Shown: positions 6,591 through 14,850 of the stretch, in pieces
Position numbering within the stretch: position 1 is the stretch's first letter
Layout: every line of letters starts with the position of its first letter
Assembly (NCBI GenBank): GCA_964555625.1
Contig: CAZKTE010000041.1
Span: 1 to 16,112, forward strand
Source of the DNA: CAZJKE01 sp964555625
GTDB lineage: Bacteria; Planctomycetota; Phycisphaerae; Phycisphaerales; SM1A02
Reading direction: 5' to 3'
DNA: 16,112 nucleotides
Translations under genes and position numbers: made by a program
Notes under the pieces: model-generated
What the model saw: the letters and a program-made list of their open reading frames with translations, nothing else
Told to the model about the DNA's origin: nothing
Databases searched by the model: none

Positions 6591-6598
6591 GTGTATCG

Positions 6599-6616
6599 CC
6601 ACCTCCGGAAAGGTGG
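6599..6616 (+). promoter_or_regulatory. Small hairpin covering the amidohydrolase ribosome site
   Basis: CCACCT (6599-6604) pairs perfectly with AGGTGG (6611-6616) around the loop CCGGAA. The right arm contains the purine-rich stretch that would serve as Shine-Dalgarno for ATG 6622. If transcribed, the stem could reduce initiation. It may also be chance in G+C-rich DNA. Confidence 0.25.
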
Positions 6617-6621
6617 GCAAG

Positions 6622-7824
6622 ATGCCCATGCCAGTCACACTTGTGCGAGCCGATGCCATTGCCGATCACCGAGGCGTCATCGCCGCGCCCGGCGCGATCC
6701 TGCTGCGCGACGGTCACGTGGTGGAAGCCGCCGCGCCCCAAGTACTTGGAGAAGTCCCCGATGCCCAGGTCGTCGACCTTGGAGGCCTGGTCATCCCGGC
6801 TCTGGTCAATGCCCACGCCCATCTTGACCTCAGTGGCCCCGGGCCCGCCCCGCGAAGATCCTCCTTCGTGGCGTGGGTGGACGAGGTGGTCTGGCCAATT
6901 CGCATGGGGGCCACCGACGACGACATTGCCCGCGACGTGGCCATCGGCGTCGAGCGATCACTCGCCGGCGGGTGTGGGGCCATCGGTGACATCGCCGGTT
7001 CGGCCGCTGCGCAGGAGGCGTTCCTGGTAAACGGCATGGAGGGAGTCTCGTTCCTTGAGGTCTTCGGCCTCGGCGACCGCGTCGCCGACACCATCGAGCG
7101 CATCGACGCACTGCCGCGGGGCCCGCGCCGCGGCGTGCAGCCCCACGCGCCGTATTCCTGCGCGGTCGGCGTCTACGAGGCAGCGGTCGCAAGCGGCATG
7201 CCCATGTCCACCCACGTGGCGGAGATGGTTGAGGAGTTCGATGCCATCGGCGCCGGTGAAGGGCCGATCATGGGGCTCCTTGAGCGTCTTGGCGTCGCGG
7301 ATGCAGGCGTGGCGCGATGGGAGGCGCATCCCATCGACGTGCTGGTGGCCGTGCTCGGAGGCGCACCGTGCCTTGCCGCACACTGCAACTACCTGGAGGA
7401 TGCGCATCTGGCATTGCTTGCAGCTTCTCAGGTGACCGTGGCCTACTGCCCGAGGGCGAGCGCCTACTTCGGCCACAGCGGCCATCGCTGGCAGGAGATG
7501 GTCGATGCGGGCGTGCGCGTTGCGCTGGGGACCGACTCACAGTTGTGTCTGGACACCGAGGATCGCATCAGCGTGCTCGATGAGATGCGATTGCTTCATC
7601 GCCGCGACGGCGGCGATCCGGCGACGCTCCTTGCGATGGCCACGGTCAACGGCGCAGTGGCGCTCGGGATGGACGCGGGCATGGTGTCGCTGACGCCGGG
7701 GCCGGTGCTGGGGCTGCTGGGCTTTGAGCAGTGCGAGGATCTCTCGGCCCTGTGCGCCGGCGATGTCCTTCCGCGGTGGGTGCACGCGCCGCGGGCAATC
7801 GAAACACCCGCTGCGCGGTCCTGA
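6622..7824 (+). CDS. Amidohydrolase of the COG0402 deaminase type (substrate unknown)
   Basis: Metal-dependent hydrolase, probably a deaminase of a purine- or pyrimidine-like ring, in the cytoplasm. 400 residues, normal for the family. Metal and active-site motifs are in order: NAHAHLDL (H65, H67), QPHAPYS (H175), STHVAE (H198, E201), AAHCNYL (H254) and ALGTDS (D305). YCPRASAYFGH corresponds to the usual VxHCPxSN region with changes. The N- and C-terminal parts (VRADAI...; LTPGPVLGLLGFE) form the flanking beta domain. Known relatives act on S-adenosylhomocysteine, guanine, triazines and aminodeoxyfutalosine. The last is plausible in planctomycetes, but no residue seen here decides it. ATG 6622 follows GGAAAGGTGGG; GTG 6613 and ATG 6628 are alternatives. 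Confidence 0.88.
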   Translation: MPMPVTLVRADAIADHRGVIAAPGAILLRDGHVVEAAAPQVLGEVPDAQVVDLGGLVIPALVNAHAHLDLSGPGPAPRRSSFVAWVDEVVWPIRMGATDDDIARDVAIGVERSLAGGCGAIGDIAGSAAAQEAFLVNGMEGVSFLEVFGLGDRVADTIERIDALPRGPRRGVQPHAPYSCAVGVYEAAVASGMPMSTHVAEMVEEFDAIGAGEGPIMGLLERLGVADAGVARWEAHPIDVLVAVLGGAPCLAAHCNYLEDAHLALLAASQVTVAYCPRASAYFGHSGHRWQEMVDAGVRVALGTDSQLCLDTEDRISVLDEMRLLHRRDGGDPATLLAMATVNGAVALGMDAGMVSLTPGPVLGLLGFEQCEDLSALCAGDVLPRWVHAPRAIETPAARS

Positions 7825-7837
7825 GAGGGGGGTTGTG

Positions 7838-7867
7838 TGGTCGAAACGGAGATTACGCCGATATGAT
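7838..7867 (+). promoter_or_regulatory. Candidate promoter before the Minf_1886 gene
   Basis: TGGTCG (7838-7843, 3 of 6), 18 bases, then TATGAT (7862-7867, 5 of 6). It lies in the 68-base gap after the amidohydrolase stop, with transcription starting near 7874. It would serve the Minf_1886 and AI-2E-type genes as a pair. Weak -35. Confidence 0.3.
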
Positions 7868-7892
7868 GGCGCATCCGAGGACCCGAGGGACC

Positions 7893-8306
7893 ATGAGTAC
7901 TGCAACGGCCCAAATGACGATTGACTGGACGGCGGTAGCCGATGGGACACCATTCCCACCGGCGGCCTTCGCGTTTGTGCAGGAGGGACTCGGCTACACG
8001 TCGGATCTGGTCGTGCAGGACGGGTATGGCCTCCACGAGCTCGATCGTCACATTGACGGCCAGCAACTCTGCCTGGGACTGCGGGACTTCGCTATCGAGC
8101 AATATGGCCTGCTCGCCCCGGTCGTCCTGCGGCAGTGGGGGGTGGATCGCACCGACGACTTCGGGACGATGGTCTTCCACATGGTGGAACTTGGGCTGCT
8201 GAGAACCAACGCCTCGGATTCGCTGGACGACTTCCGCGCCGTCTTCGACTTCGAGGTCGTGTTCCACGACCATGAGCTCGCGGAGCGCATCGGCGCCGGT
8301 CGCTAG
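7893..8306 (+). CDS. Minf_1886 family protein, function unknown
   Basis: 137 residues, the usual size. Family landmarks are clear: RDFAIEQYGLLAPVVLRQWGV (64-84), RTDDFGTMVFHMVELGLL (86-103) and DSLDDFRAVFDFEVVF. The family is named after a Methylacidiphilum gene and is found in Verrucomicrobia and Planctomycetes. To my knowledge no activity is established. It is soluble, with no signal peptide. ATG 7893 is preceded by GAGGG at about 3-4 bases; an in-frame ATG at 7866 is possible but less well placed. The 3' end overlaps the ATG of the AI-2E-family gene by 35 bases, so the two are probably cotranscribed. Confidence 0.85.
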   Translation: MSTATAQMTIDWTAVADGTPFPPAAFAFVQEGLGYTSDLVVQDGYGLHELDRHIDGQQLCLGLRDFAIEQYGLLAPVVLRQWGVDRTDDFGTMVFHMVELGLLRTNASDSLDDFRAVFDFEVVFHDHELAERIGAGR

Positions 8307-9513
8307 ACCCGTGGCCAAGGCAACCCGAAAAAGGACAACCTCAAACGCCGGGTCGGACCTGACGCGCCTGCATCTCTGGCAGATTCAGTGGGTACGCGAC
8401 GTGCTGGTGATCGCCGCGATAGTGGCCCTCATCTGGCTCGGCTATGCGATGCGCGATGTGACGGTGCCGCTGCTGGTTGCGCTGCTGCTTGCCTACCTCT
8501 TCGAGCCGATCATTTCGCGACTGGCCAACAGCGAGCGGTTTCCACTGGGCCGCGCGCCAGTCATCGGGGGGACGCTTGCCATCATCGGCGGCGGCGTGCT
8601 CATCGTCCTTGCGCTTGCGACCCCCATGGTCATCACCCAGACGAGCAGTCTGGTTTCGGACGTGCAGAGCGGCCGCATGCGCGAGCGGCTCACCATCGTC
8701 GCCGAGGAACACGCGCCGGAACTCGTCCGCGAGGAAGTGGTCGGCACGATCGGCCTGCTTCCATCGGCCGAGGGCGCGGAAGTCATGGACGAGGACCGCG
8801 CGCTGCTGGACCTCGTGCAGGGCAGCGGCGACTGGGCGCTGGCGGTGCTCGGCGGCATCGCACGGTTCGGTCTCCTGGCGTTCCTCATTCCCTTCTACTT
8901 CTTCTTCTTCAGCCTCTGGTTCCCCGACATGTCGGCCTTCTGCCGCACCCTGGTGCCCGACGATGACCGCGATCGCATCGAGCGACTCCTTGCGCGCATG
9001 GATGGCGCAGTCGCGGGGTTTGTGCGAGGCCGCGTGGTCATCGCCGTGATCATGGGCTCGGCGCTGGCCGTTGGCTGGATGATCTGCGGCGTGCCCTACG
9101 CGATCGTGCTGGGCATCGTCATCGGTGTCTTCTGCATCGTGCCCTTCCTGGGGCTCGTGGGCATTCCGCTTTCGATCGGCCTGCTGCTGCTGGATCAGTT
9201 GGGCGTCCCGGAAGCGGAGCGCATGGCCTTCTGGGGGATCCTGCTCTGGCCGACCCTGGTCTTCGCCGTCGTCCAGGCACTCGATGGCTGGATCCTCACC
9301 CCGGCGATTGCCGGAAAGGCCACGAATCTTGACCCGGTCACGATCTTCGTGGCCGTACTCGCCGGAGGCAGCGTCCTGGGCGCCTACGGCATGTTGCTCG
9401 CCATTCCAGTCGCCGCCTGTATCAAGATCCTGCTGCAGGAGGAAGTGCTGCCGCAATTGCGGGCCTGGGCGCGGGGCGAGGTTTGCGACCCACTGCCAAT
9501 CGACCGTGACTAG
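8272..9513 (+). CDS. AI-2E family transporter (PF01594-type permease)
   Basis: Polytopic inner-membrane protein of 413 residues. Hydrophobic segments lie at about 44-59, 66-80, 98-120, 196-216, 255-305 (two to three helices), 318-340 and 355-388, with a soluble loop at 125-190 as usual in the family. Family motifs include YLFEPIISRL, GVPYAIVLGIVIG, IVPFLGLVGIPL and DGWILTPAIAGKATNLDP. Members have been linked to autoinducer-2 export or to Na+(Li+)/H+ antiport; the substrate here is unknown. The start is uncertain: ATG 8272 lies inside the preceding gene, whereas GTG 8311, 4 bases after that gene's stop, would also keep all helices. Neither has a Shine-Dalgarno, so coupling to the upstream gene is likely. 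The stop shares CTAG with the ffh stop. Confidence 0.9.
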   Translation: MSSRSASAPVARPVAKATRKRTTSNAGSDLTRLHLWQIQWVRDVLVIAAIVALIWLGYAMRDVTVPLLVALLLAYLFEPIISRLANSERFPLGRAPVIGGTLAIIGGGVLIVLALATPMVITQTSSLVSDVQSGRMRERLTIVAEEHAPELVREEVVGTIGLLPSAEGAEVMDEDRALLDLVQGSGDWALAVLGGIARFGLLAFLIPFYFFFFSLWFPDMSAFCRTLVPDDDRDRIERLLARMDGAVAGFVRGRVVIAVIMGSALAVGWMICGVPYAIVLGIVIGVFCIVPFLGLVGIPLSIGLLLLDQLGVPEAERMAFWGILLWPTLVFAVVQALDGWILTPAIAGKATNLDPVTIFVAVLAGGSVLGAYGMLLAIPVAACIKILLQEEVLPQLRAWARGEVCDPLPIDRD

Positions 9514-10982
9514 CGCTTCTTGCGCTTCTTGAAGCGCTTCTTGTGGCTGTCGGTGCGCGTACTGCCGCGGCCGCTGCCAAGCGCATCGAGCCCGGGGAGG
9601 GACGACGGGTCATTGGGATCGAGGTCCTTCATCGCCGCCAGCTTGTCGCGCATACCTGTCCCGGCCATTTGCTTTGTAGCCTTGCGCATCATCTCGAACT
9701 GCTTGACGAAGCGGCCCACATCACCCTGGTTGGTACCGGAGCCGGCGGCGATGCGCTTGAGGCGGCTCTTGCCGAGGATCGTCGCGTCATCGCGCTCGCC
9801 GGGCGTCATGGAGTTTGCGATCGCCTCGATTCGGTCGAACTGCCTGTCGTCCACGTCGACGCCCTTGAGCGCCGAGCCCACGCCCGGGAGCAGTCCGAGG
9901 ACCTTCTTCATCGGGCCCATGCGCCGAATCATCCGCAGTTGCTTGATGAAGTCGCCGATGGTCATCGACCCGCTGGCCATCTTCTCGGCGAGCTTCTCGG
10001 CGTCCTCCTCGCTGACCTCTGCCTGCGCCTTCTCGACGAGCGAGACGACGTCGCCCATGCCCAGGATCCGGCCCGCTGCGCGCTCCGGGTGGAATCGCTC
10101 CAAGGCGTCGACGCGCTCACCGGTTCCCACGAAGAGCAGTGGCACGCCAGTGACGGCCTTGACGGAAAGTGCTGCACCTCCGCGCGCATCGGAGTCGAAC
10201 TTCGCGAGGATCACGCCATCGACGGCAAGCTGGTCGTGGAAGGCGCGGGCCGCAGTGACTGCATCCTGGCCGACCATCGCGTCGATGACCAGCACGATCT
10301 GGTGGGGTTGGGCCGTCCGCTGTACCCCCCGCAATTCCTTCATCAGGTCATCGTCGATGTGCAGGCGGCCGGCGGTATCGAGGATCACGACGTCTGCACT
10401 CAGCGACTGTGCATGCTTGATGCCGCGCTTGCAGACGTCCACGGCGACGCCCGTCGCCGTGCCGTACTCAGCGCAGCGATCCGGCTCGCCGTAGAAGCTC
10501 ACGCGACCGCTGCCGCCGTCTGCATCCGCGGCGATGACCTCCAGTTGCTCGACGGCGGCCGGTCGTTGGAGGTCGGCCGCCACGAGGCAGACGGACTTGC
10601 CCTCGCCGCGCAGGTGCATAGCAAGCTTGCCGCAGGTCGTCGTCTTGCCGCTGCCTTGGAGGCCGCAGGCCATGATGATCGTCGGCGCAGGCTCCACGAG
10701 CATGAGGGAGGCGTCCTCGCCGCCCATGAGTTCCACGAGGCGGCGATGGACGATCCCGACCATCTCCTCGCCGGGCTTTAGGCTCGACGTGACCGTCTTG
10801 CCGACGGCTTCCTCGAGGATCCCCTCGCAGAAGCGGCTGACGACGTCCACGTGCACATCTGCCTCGAGCAGGGCGGTCCGCACCTCCTCCATCGCCTCGC
10901 GGACGTTGGATTCGCTGATGCGACCGCGGCCCGAGAGGTCTCGCAGGGCGCCGGTGAGCTTGTCGGAAAGGGCTTCAAACAT
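9510..10982 (-). CDS. ffh: Signal recognition particle GTPase Ffh (SRP54)
   Basis: Binds signal peptides of nascent membrane proteins together with 4.5S RNA and docks with FtsY. 490 residues, slightly long. N domain 1-95; G domain with G1 GLQGSGKTT (108-116), DLQRPAAVEQL (137-147), G3 DTAGR (202-206), DARGGAAL, GTGERVDALERF and LGMGD. The M domain from about 335 has MTIGDFIKQL, the methionine-rich finger MIRRMGPMKK, and the RNA-binding SRLKRIAAGSGT and QFEMMRKATKQM. The G4 motif, usually TKLDG, is AKFDS (260-264); K261 and D263 are kept. The C terminus is very basic (KKRFKKRKKR). ATG 10982 has no Shine-Dalgarno. It lies 26 bases after polX in the same direction, so is likely the last gene of a recG-polX-ffh unit. 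Confidence 0.97.
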   Translation of the reverse strand: MFEALSDKLTGALRDLSGRGRISESNVREAMEEVRTALLEADVHVDVVSRFCEGILEEAVGKTVTSSLKPGEEMVGIVHRRLVELMGGEDASLMLVEPAPTIIMACGLQGSGKTTTCGKLAMHLRGEGKSVCLVAADLQRPAAVEQLEVIAADADGGSGRVSFYGEPDRCAEYGTATGVAVDVCKRGIKHAQSLSADVVILDTAGRLHIDDDLMKELRGVQRTAQPHQIVLVIDAMVGQDAVTAARAFHDQLAVDGVILAKFDSDARGGAALSVKAVTGVPLLFVGTGERVDALERFHPERAAGRILGMGDVVSLVEKAQAEVSEEDAEKLAEKMASGSMTIGDFIKQLRMIRRMGPMKKVLGLLPGVGSALKGVDVDDRQFDRIEAIANSMTPGERDDATILGKSRLKRIAAGSGTNQGDVGRFVKQFEMMRKATKQMAGTGMRDKLAAMKDLDPNDPSSLPGLDALGSGRGSTRTDSHKKRFKKRKKR

Positions 10983-11008
10983 GGCCGAGGGGGGAGTCTA
11001 GCAGGGGG

Positions 11009-12742
11009 TCAGGCGCGATCGAGCCACGTTAGCAGCCGCTTGGTGGTCCAGCAGTTGATGCACTGCTTGGGCGTCAACCACCCTCGGCGGGCGGTGAGCA
11101 CGCCGTAGCGCAACTGGTCGAAGTCGTCGGGTCCATGGAGGTCGGTGTTGATCGAGAGCAGCGCGCCCGCCTCGACGGCTGCGCGCACATGCACGTCGCG
11201 CAGATCAAGGCGCCAGTGATTCGCGTTGATTTCAAGCGCCGTGTCATGCTCCACGGCGGCGGCGATGAGCGTCGCCATGTCCGGTTCCAGGCCAGGGCGA
11301 CGATTGACCAGCCGACCGGTGGGATGCCCCAGTACATGTACGAGGGGGTGCTCGATGGCTGCAAGTAGCCTTGCCGTGGCCTTCTCCGGGGACTGGCCCA
11401 GCGCAACGTGTGGCGAGGCAATCACGATGTCGAGCTCGGCGAGCACCTCGTCCTCGTAGTCAAGTCGTCCATCGCCGAGAATGTCCACCTCGCTGCCGGC
11501 GAGCACCCGAATGCCCTTGACGCTCGCGTCGACCGCCCGGATCGCATCGACGTGGACGCGCAGGCGATCCTCGTCGAGGCCGTTGGCCTGCACAGCGGCC
11601 CGCGAGTGGTCCGTGACCCCAACATAGGCGTATCCAGCAGCCTTCGCGGCCGCGGCCAGTTCCTTGATGCTTAACGCCCCGTCGCTGGCGACAGTGTGGC
11701 AATGAAGGTCGCCCCGGACGTCGTCGAGCTCGATGAGCGTCAGGGTCTCACGTGGTTCAAGCTCCCCGCGGTGTTCTCGCACTTCCGGGGGTTGCCAGGG
11801 CAGGTCCAGGGCGGCGTAGATGTCCTCCTCAGTTGTGGCGGCCACCGGCGCGATGCCGCGTGCCTGGGGTGGCTCCGCCTCACCATCGTCTCGAAACAGC
11901 CCGTACTCATTGAGACGCATCGTGGCAGCGATCGCCCGCTCGCGTAACAGCACGTTGTGATCCTTGCTGCCAGTGAAGTACAGCAGCGCGGCGCCGAAGG
12001 CTGCTGCCTCGACGATGCGCAGATCAACCTGCACGCCCGCATTGAGGCGAATCGAGCACTTGGTCGAGCCACGCGCAAGCACCTTGGTCACGCCCTCCAT
12101 CGTGCAGAAGGCCTCGGCAAGCACCTCGTCGTCGCCGACTGCCAAGATGTCGATGTCGCCGATGGTCTCGCGGCCGCGCCGCAGCGACCCTGCGAACTGC
12201 GCCTGCGTGGCGCCCGCATCCTCGAGCCTCGCGACGATCTCCTCGGCCAGGGGCATGGCATCGCCGATGCGCATGCGATCGCCTGCGGTGGCCATGAACT
12301 CCAGCGCGTCGGTGATGTTTGCGATGGTCTTCGCGCCCATCCGGGGTAGGTCCTCAAGTGACCCAGCGTCGATCGCCGCACGCAGCGACGCGATGTCGGT
12401 GACATCCGCCTCCTGCCAGAGCAGCCGTACCTTCTTGGGGCCAAGGCCCGGTACCTCCAGCACGTCAAGCAACCCGGGAGGGATCTCCTCAAGCAGGTCC
12501 GCGGCTTCCTCGACTGCGCCGGTCTCCACGAACTCGATGATCTTCGCCGCGCTTGCGGCGCCGATCCCATCGATGGCCGTCAGCGTCTCCACGTTGGCGA
12601 TGGTTGCCACATCCTCGACGAGCTCCTCGAGGATGCGCGCAACGCGCCGGTGGGCGTTGACCCGGAACGCGTTTGCGCCAGTGAGTTCAAGGACGCTGGC
12701 CATCTGGTGGAAGATGGCGGCGAGGTCCCCGTTGGTGGACAT
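11009..12742 (-). CDS. polX: Family X DNA polymerase with PHP domain
   Basis: Gap-filling polymerase with 3'-5' exonuclease or 3'-end-cleaning activity, used in base excision repair. 577 residues, standard length. Helix-hairpin-helix motifs IDGIGAASAAKI (57-68) and VPGLGPKKV (97-105). Polymerase core GSLRRGRETIGDIDIL (185-200) with metal aspartates D196 and D198 and third D240 in VQVDLR; FTGSKDHN. The PHP domain from about 340 keeps the expected ligands: H347 and H349 (DLHCHT), D354, H379 (VTDHS), E418 (GSEVDIL), H445 (ASPHV), H473 (GHPTG), D534 and H536 (NTDLH). The nuclease site therefore looks active. The C-terminal GVLTARRGWL is typical. ATG 12742 overlaps the recG TAA as TAATG, implying coupled translation. 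The frame continues upstream inside recG, but the family starts at MSTNGDLA. Confidence 0.95.
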   Translation of the reverse strand: MSTNGDLAAIFHQMASVLELTGANAFRVNAHRRVARILEELVEDVATIANVETLTAIDGIGAASAAKIIEFVETGAVEEAADLLEEIPPGLLDVLEVPGLGPKKVRLLWQEADVTDIASLRAAIDAGSLEDLPRMGAKTIANITDALEFMATAGDRMRIGDAMPLAEEIVARLEDAGATQAQFAGSLRRGRETIGDIDILAVGDDEVLAEAFCTMEGVTKVLARGSTKCSIRLNAGVQVDLRIVEAAAFGAALLYFTGSKDHNVLLRERAIAATMRLNEYGLFRDDGEAEPPQARGIAPVAATTEEDIYAALDLPWQPPEVREHRGELEPRETLTLIELDDVRGDLHCHTVASDGALSIKELAAAAKAAGYAYVGVTDHSRAAVQANGLDEDRLRVHVDAIRAVDASVKGIRVLAGSEVDILGDGRLDYEDEVLAELDIVIASPHVALGQSPEKATARLLAAIEHPLVHVLGHPTGRLVNRRPGLEPDMATLIAAAVEHDTALEINANHWRLDLRDVHVRAAVEAGALLSINTDLHGPDDFDQLRYGVLTARRGWLTPKQCINCWTTKRLLTWLDRA

Positions 12743-14850
12743 TAGCGCACGCCCCCGAGCCCCAGGTGTTCGCCGTACTCCTTGCGCATTCGACCTCGCA
12801 GCAACGCGCGGGCCGGATCGGAGAGGTCCGGGTCCACCTCGAGTATGGCCGCCGCGTCGCGGCGGGCCATGTCCAGGAGCTTGTGGTCCCGAAGTGGATT
12901 GGCCAGCCTGAACGCGGTCCATCCGCTCTGGCCCGAGCCGAAGATCTCGCCGACGCCACGAATGCGCATGTCCGCGTCTGCGATCTCATAGCCGTCGCTG
13001 GTCTTGGCAATGGCGTCCAGCCGCCGCCCCGCCTCGTCCGTCGTGGCATCGGCGACCAGCACGCAGGATCCTGCGTGGTTACCGCGGCCAATGCGACCCC
13101 GGAGTTGATGCAGCTGGGCAAGCCCGAAGCGATCGGCGTGCTCGATGACCATCATGGTGGAGTTTGGCACATCCACGCCGACCTCGATCACGGTGGTTGC
13201 CACCAGGACGTCGATGTCGCCTGCTCGGAACGCCTCCATAGTCTCTGCCCGCTCCGTCGCGTGCATGCGCCCATGCAACGTGCCGATGCGGGCGGCAGCC
13301 AGTGGCCCCGCGGCCAGCGCCTTGGCGTGGCTTGTGACGTTCTTCAGGTCACTGTCGGTGTCTTGGATCATCGGCACCACCACATATCCCTGCCGGCCGT
13401 CTGCGACCGTGGCGGCCAGTTGTTCGTACACGCCCTGGGCGTTCTCCGGGGAGACGACCCGCGTTGCGACGGGCTGGCGACCAGGTGGCAGTCCGCGGAT
13501 CGTCGAGATGTCGAGATCGCCGAAGTGGGTCAACGCCAGCGATCTGGGAATCGGCGTGGCGGTCATGATCAACACGTGCGGCGTGGTCCGCGCGTCACCG
13601 GCCTTGGTGTGCAGCGTGTGGCGCTGGTGCACGCCGAAGCGATGCTGCTCGTCGATGATCGCCACTGCAAGGCTCGCGAAGGAGACGTCCTCGGTCAGCA
13701 GCGCATGGGTGCCGATGAGCAGGTCGACCTCTCCGGCCTCGATGCGTACAAGCAGGTCCGCGCGCTCCTTGGCGGTGCATGAACTTGTCAGCAGCGCCAC
13801 GCGCACCTTGGAATCCGTCAGCAGGGCGGCGAGGGTGGCCTGGTGTTGCTCGGCCAGCAGCTCGGTGGGGGCCATGAGCGCCGCCTGGTGTCCGCTTGCA
13901 ATCGCCGTGAGCATCGCGTGCACGGCAACCACCGTCTTGCCGCTGCCCACATCGCCCTGCAGCAGCCGGTTCATCGGGACCGATTGCTGGAGGTCCGCGG
14001 CGATCTGCTCGATTGCCGCGGACTGTCCGCCGGTGAGCGTGAATGGGACCCGTGCTGTGATGCGATCGCGAATCTCGTCGTCCCATCGCAGCGACGGCGC
14101 CACCAGCGTTGACTGTCGCTCGTGCTGCTTGATCTTGATGCCGAGTTGCAAGAGGAGAAACTCGTCGTAGATCAGCCGCCGCCTGGCCACGGTGGCGTCC
14201 GTCTCGCACGCTGGTCGGTGAAGCGTCGCCCAGGCATCGGCCAGGGCAGGCATCGATCGTTCGCGTCGAAACGCATCATCAAGGTGATCCTCGATCTGCG
14301 GCAGGGCGTCATCGAGTACGCGCTCGACCAGGCGACCGATGACCGTCGAGGAGACGTGCTCACTGGCCGGGTAGATCGCTACCAAGCCCTCGGCGGCCGG
14401 CAGCAGGTCCTCCTCGTCGAGTTCCTCGAAGCGTGGATTGGTCATCTGCAGGCGCCCCTTGTAGCGATGCAGGGTGCCGCGGATTCGCACGTGCATGTCG
14501 GGGTGCAGCGACCTCCCGACCCACTGCTGATTGAACCAGACGAGGTCAAGACGTCCCGAGTCGTCCTCGATGACCGCTTCGACTCGCGGCGGACGGCCCC
14601 GAATGGGCCGAACGGTGTCCACGATCGCGTCGATGGAGATGAGGTCGCCGAGGCGATCCTGCTCACCGAGGAGTTCCTCACCCTCGGCGATCGTGCAGCC
14701 CCCGTGGTGCAGCTCGTATCGATGTGGCGCGTGCTTGACCAGGTCGGCGATCATGGCGATGCCCAGATCGGCCAAGGCCCGCGCTCGCTGCTGCTGCACG
14801 CCGGGCAGGTCAGCCACGAGGGTCGTCAACTGCAGCGTCGTGCGTGGCAT
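12742..14850 (-). CDS. recG: ATP-dependent DNA helicase RecG
   Basis: Remodels stalled forks, D-loops and Holliday junctions. 702 residues, usual length. N-terminal wedge domain with an OB fold (about 65-145: RPPRVEAVIEDDSGRLDLVW, RGTLHRYKGRLQMTNP). Superfamily 2 helicase core: Q region LTGGQ (272-276), Walker A QGDVGSGKT (298-306), MAPTELLAEQH, IGTHALL, DEQH box (400-403) in DEQHRFGVHQR, MTATPIPRSLALT, HGRM, ATTVIEVGVDVPN and QLRGRIGRG. The TRG-type tail has GEIFGSGQSG. ATG 14850 is chosen because MPRTTLQLTTLV aligns with normal RecG starts; the open frame extends into xseA antisense, which is a shadow. No Shine-Dalgarno. Only 31 bases separate it from divergent xseA. Confidence 0.97.
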   Translation of the reverse strand: MPRTTLQLTTLVADLPGVQQQRARALADLGIAMIADLVKHAPHRYELHHGGCTIAEGEELLGEQDRLGDLISIDAIVDTVRPIRGRPPRVEAVIEDDSGRLDLVWFNQQWVGRSLHPDMHVRIRGTLHRYKGRLQMTNPRFEELDEEDLLPAAEGLVAIYPASEHVSSTVIGRLVERVLDDALPQIEDHLDDAFRRERSMPALADAWATLHRPACETDATVARRRLIYDEFLLLQLGIKIKQHERQSTLVAPSLRWDDEIRDRITARVPFTLTGGQSAAIEQIAADLQQSVPMNRLLQGDVGSGKTVVAVHAMLTAIASGHQAALMAPTELLAEQHQATLAALLTDSKVRVALLTSSCTAKERADLLVRIEAGEVDLLIGTHALLTEDVSFASLAVAIIDEQHRFGVHQRHTLHTKAGDARTTPHVLIMTATPIPRSLALTHFGDLDISTIRGLPPGRQPVATRVVSPENAQGVYEQLAATVADGRQGYVVVPMIQDTDSDLKNVTSHAKALAAGPLAAARIGTLHGRMHATERAETMEAFRAGDIDVLVATTVIEVGVDVPNSTMMVIEHADRFGLAQLHQLRGRIGRGNHAGSCVLVADATTDEAGRRLDAIAKTSDGYEIADADMRIRGVGEIFGSGQSGWTAFRLANPLRDHKLLDMARRDAAAILEVDPDLSDPARALLRGRMRKEYGEHLGLGGVR

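Noticed and set aside
8341..9456. Open frame of 371 residues antisense to the AI-2E permease
   Set aside because: Low-complexity His/Asp/Glu-rich product that mirrors the membrane protein codons; a shadow.
9514..9545. Short direct repeats of CGCTTCTTG near the end of ffh
   Set aside because: They are explained by codons for the Lys/Arg-rich C terminus of Ffh.
9543..10781. Open frame of 412 residues antisense to ffh
   Set aside because: Its product has no recognisable domain and the opposite strand encodes complete Ffh; long antisense frames are expected in G+C-rich genes.
11964..12911. Open frame of 315 residues antisense to polX
   Set aside because: Ser/Ala/Arg-rich with no domain; the minus strand carries full PolX motifs.
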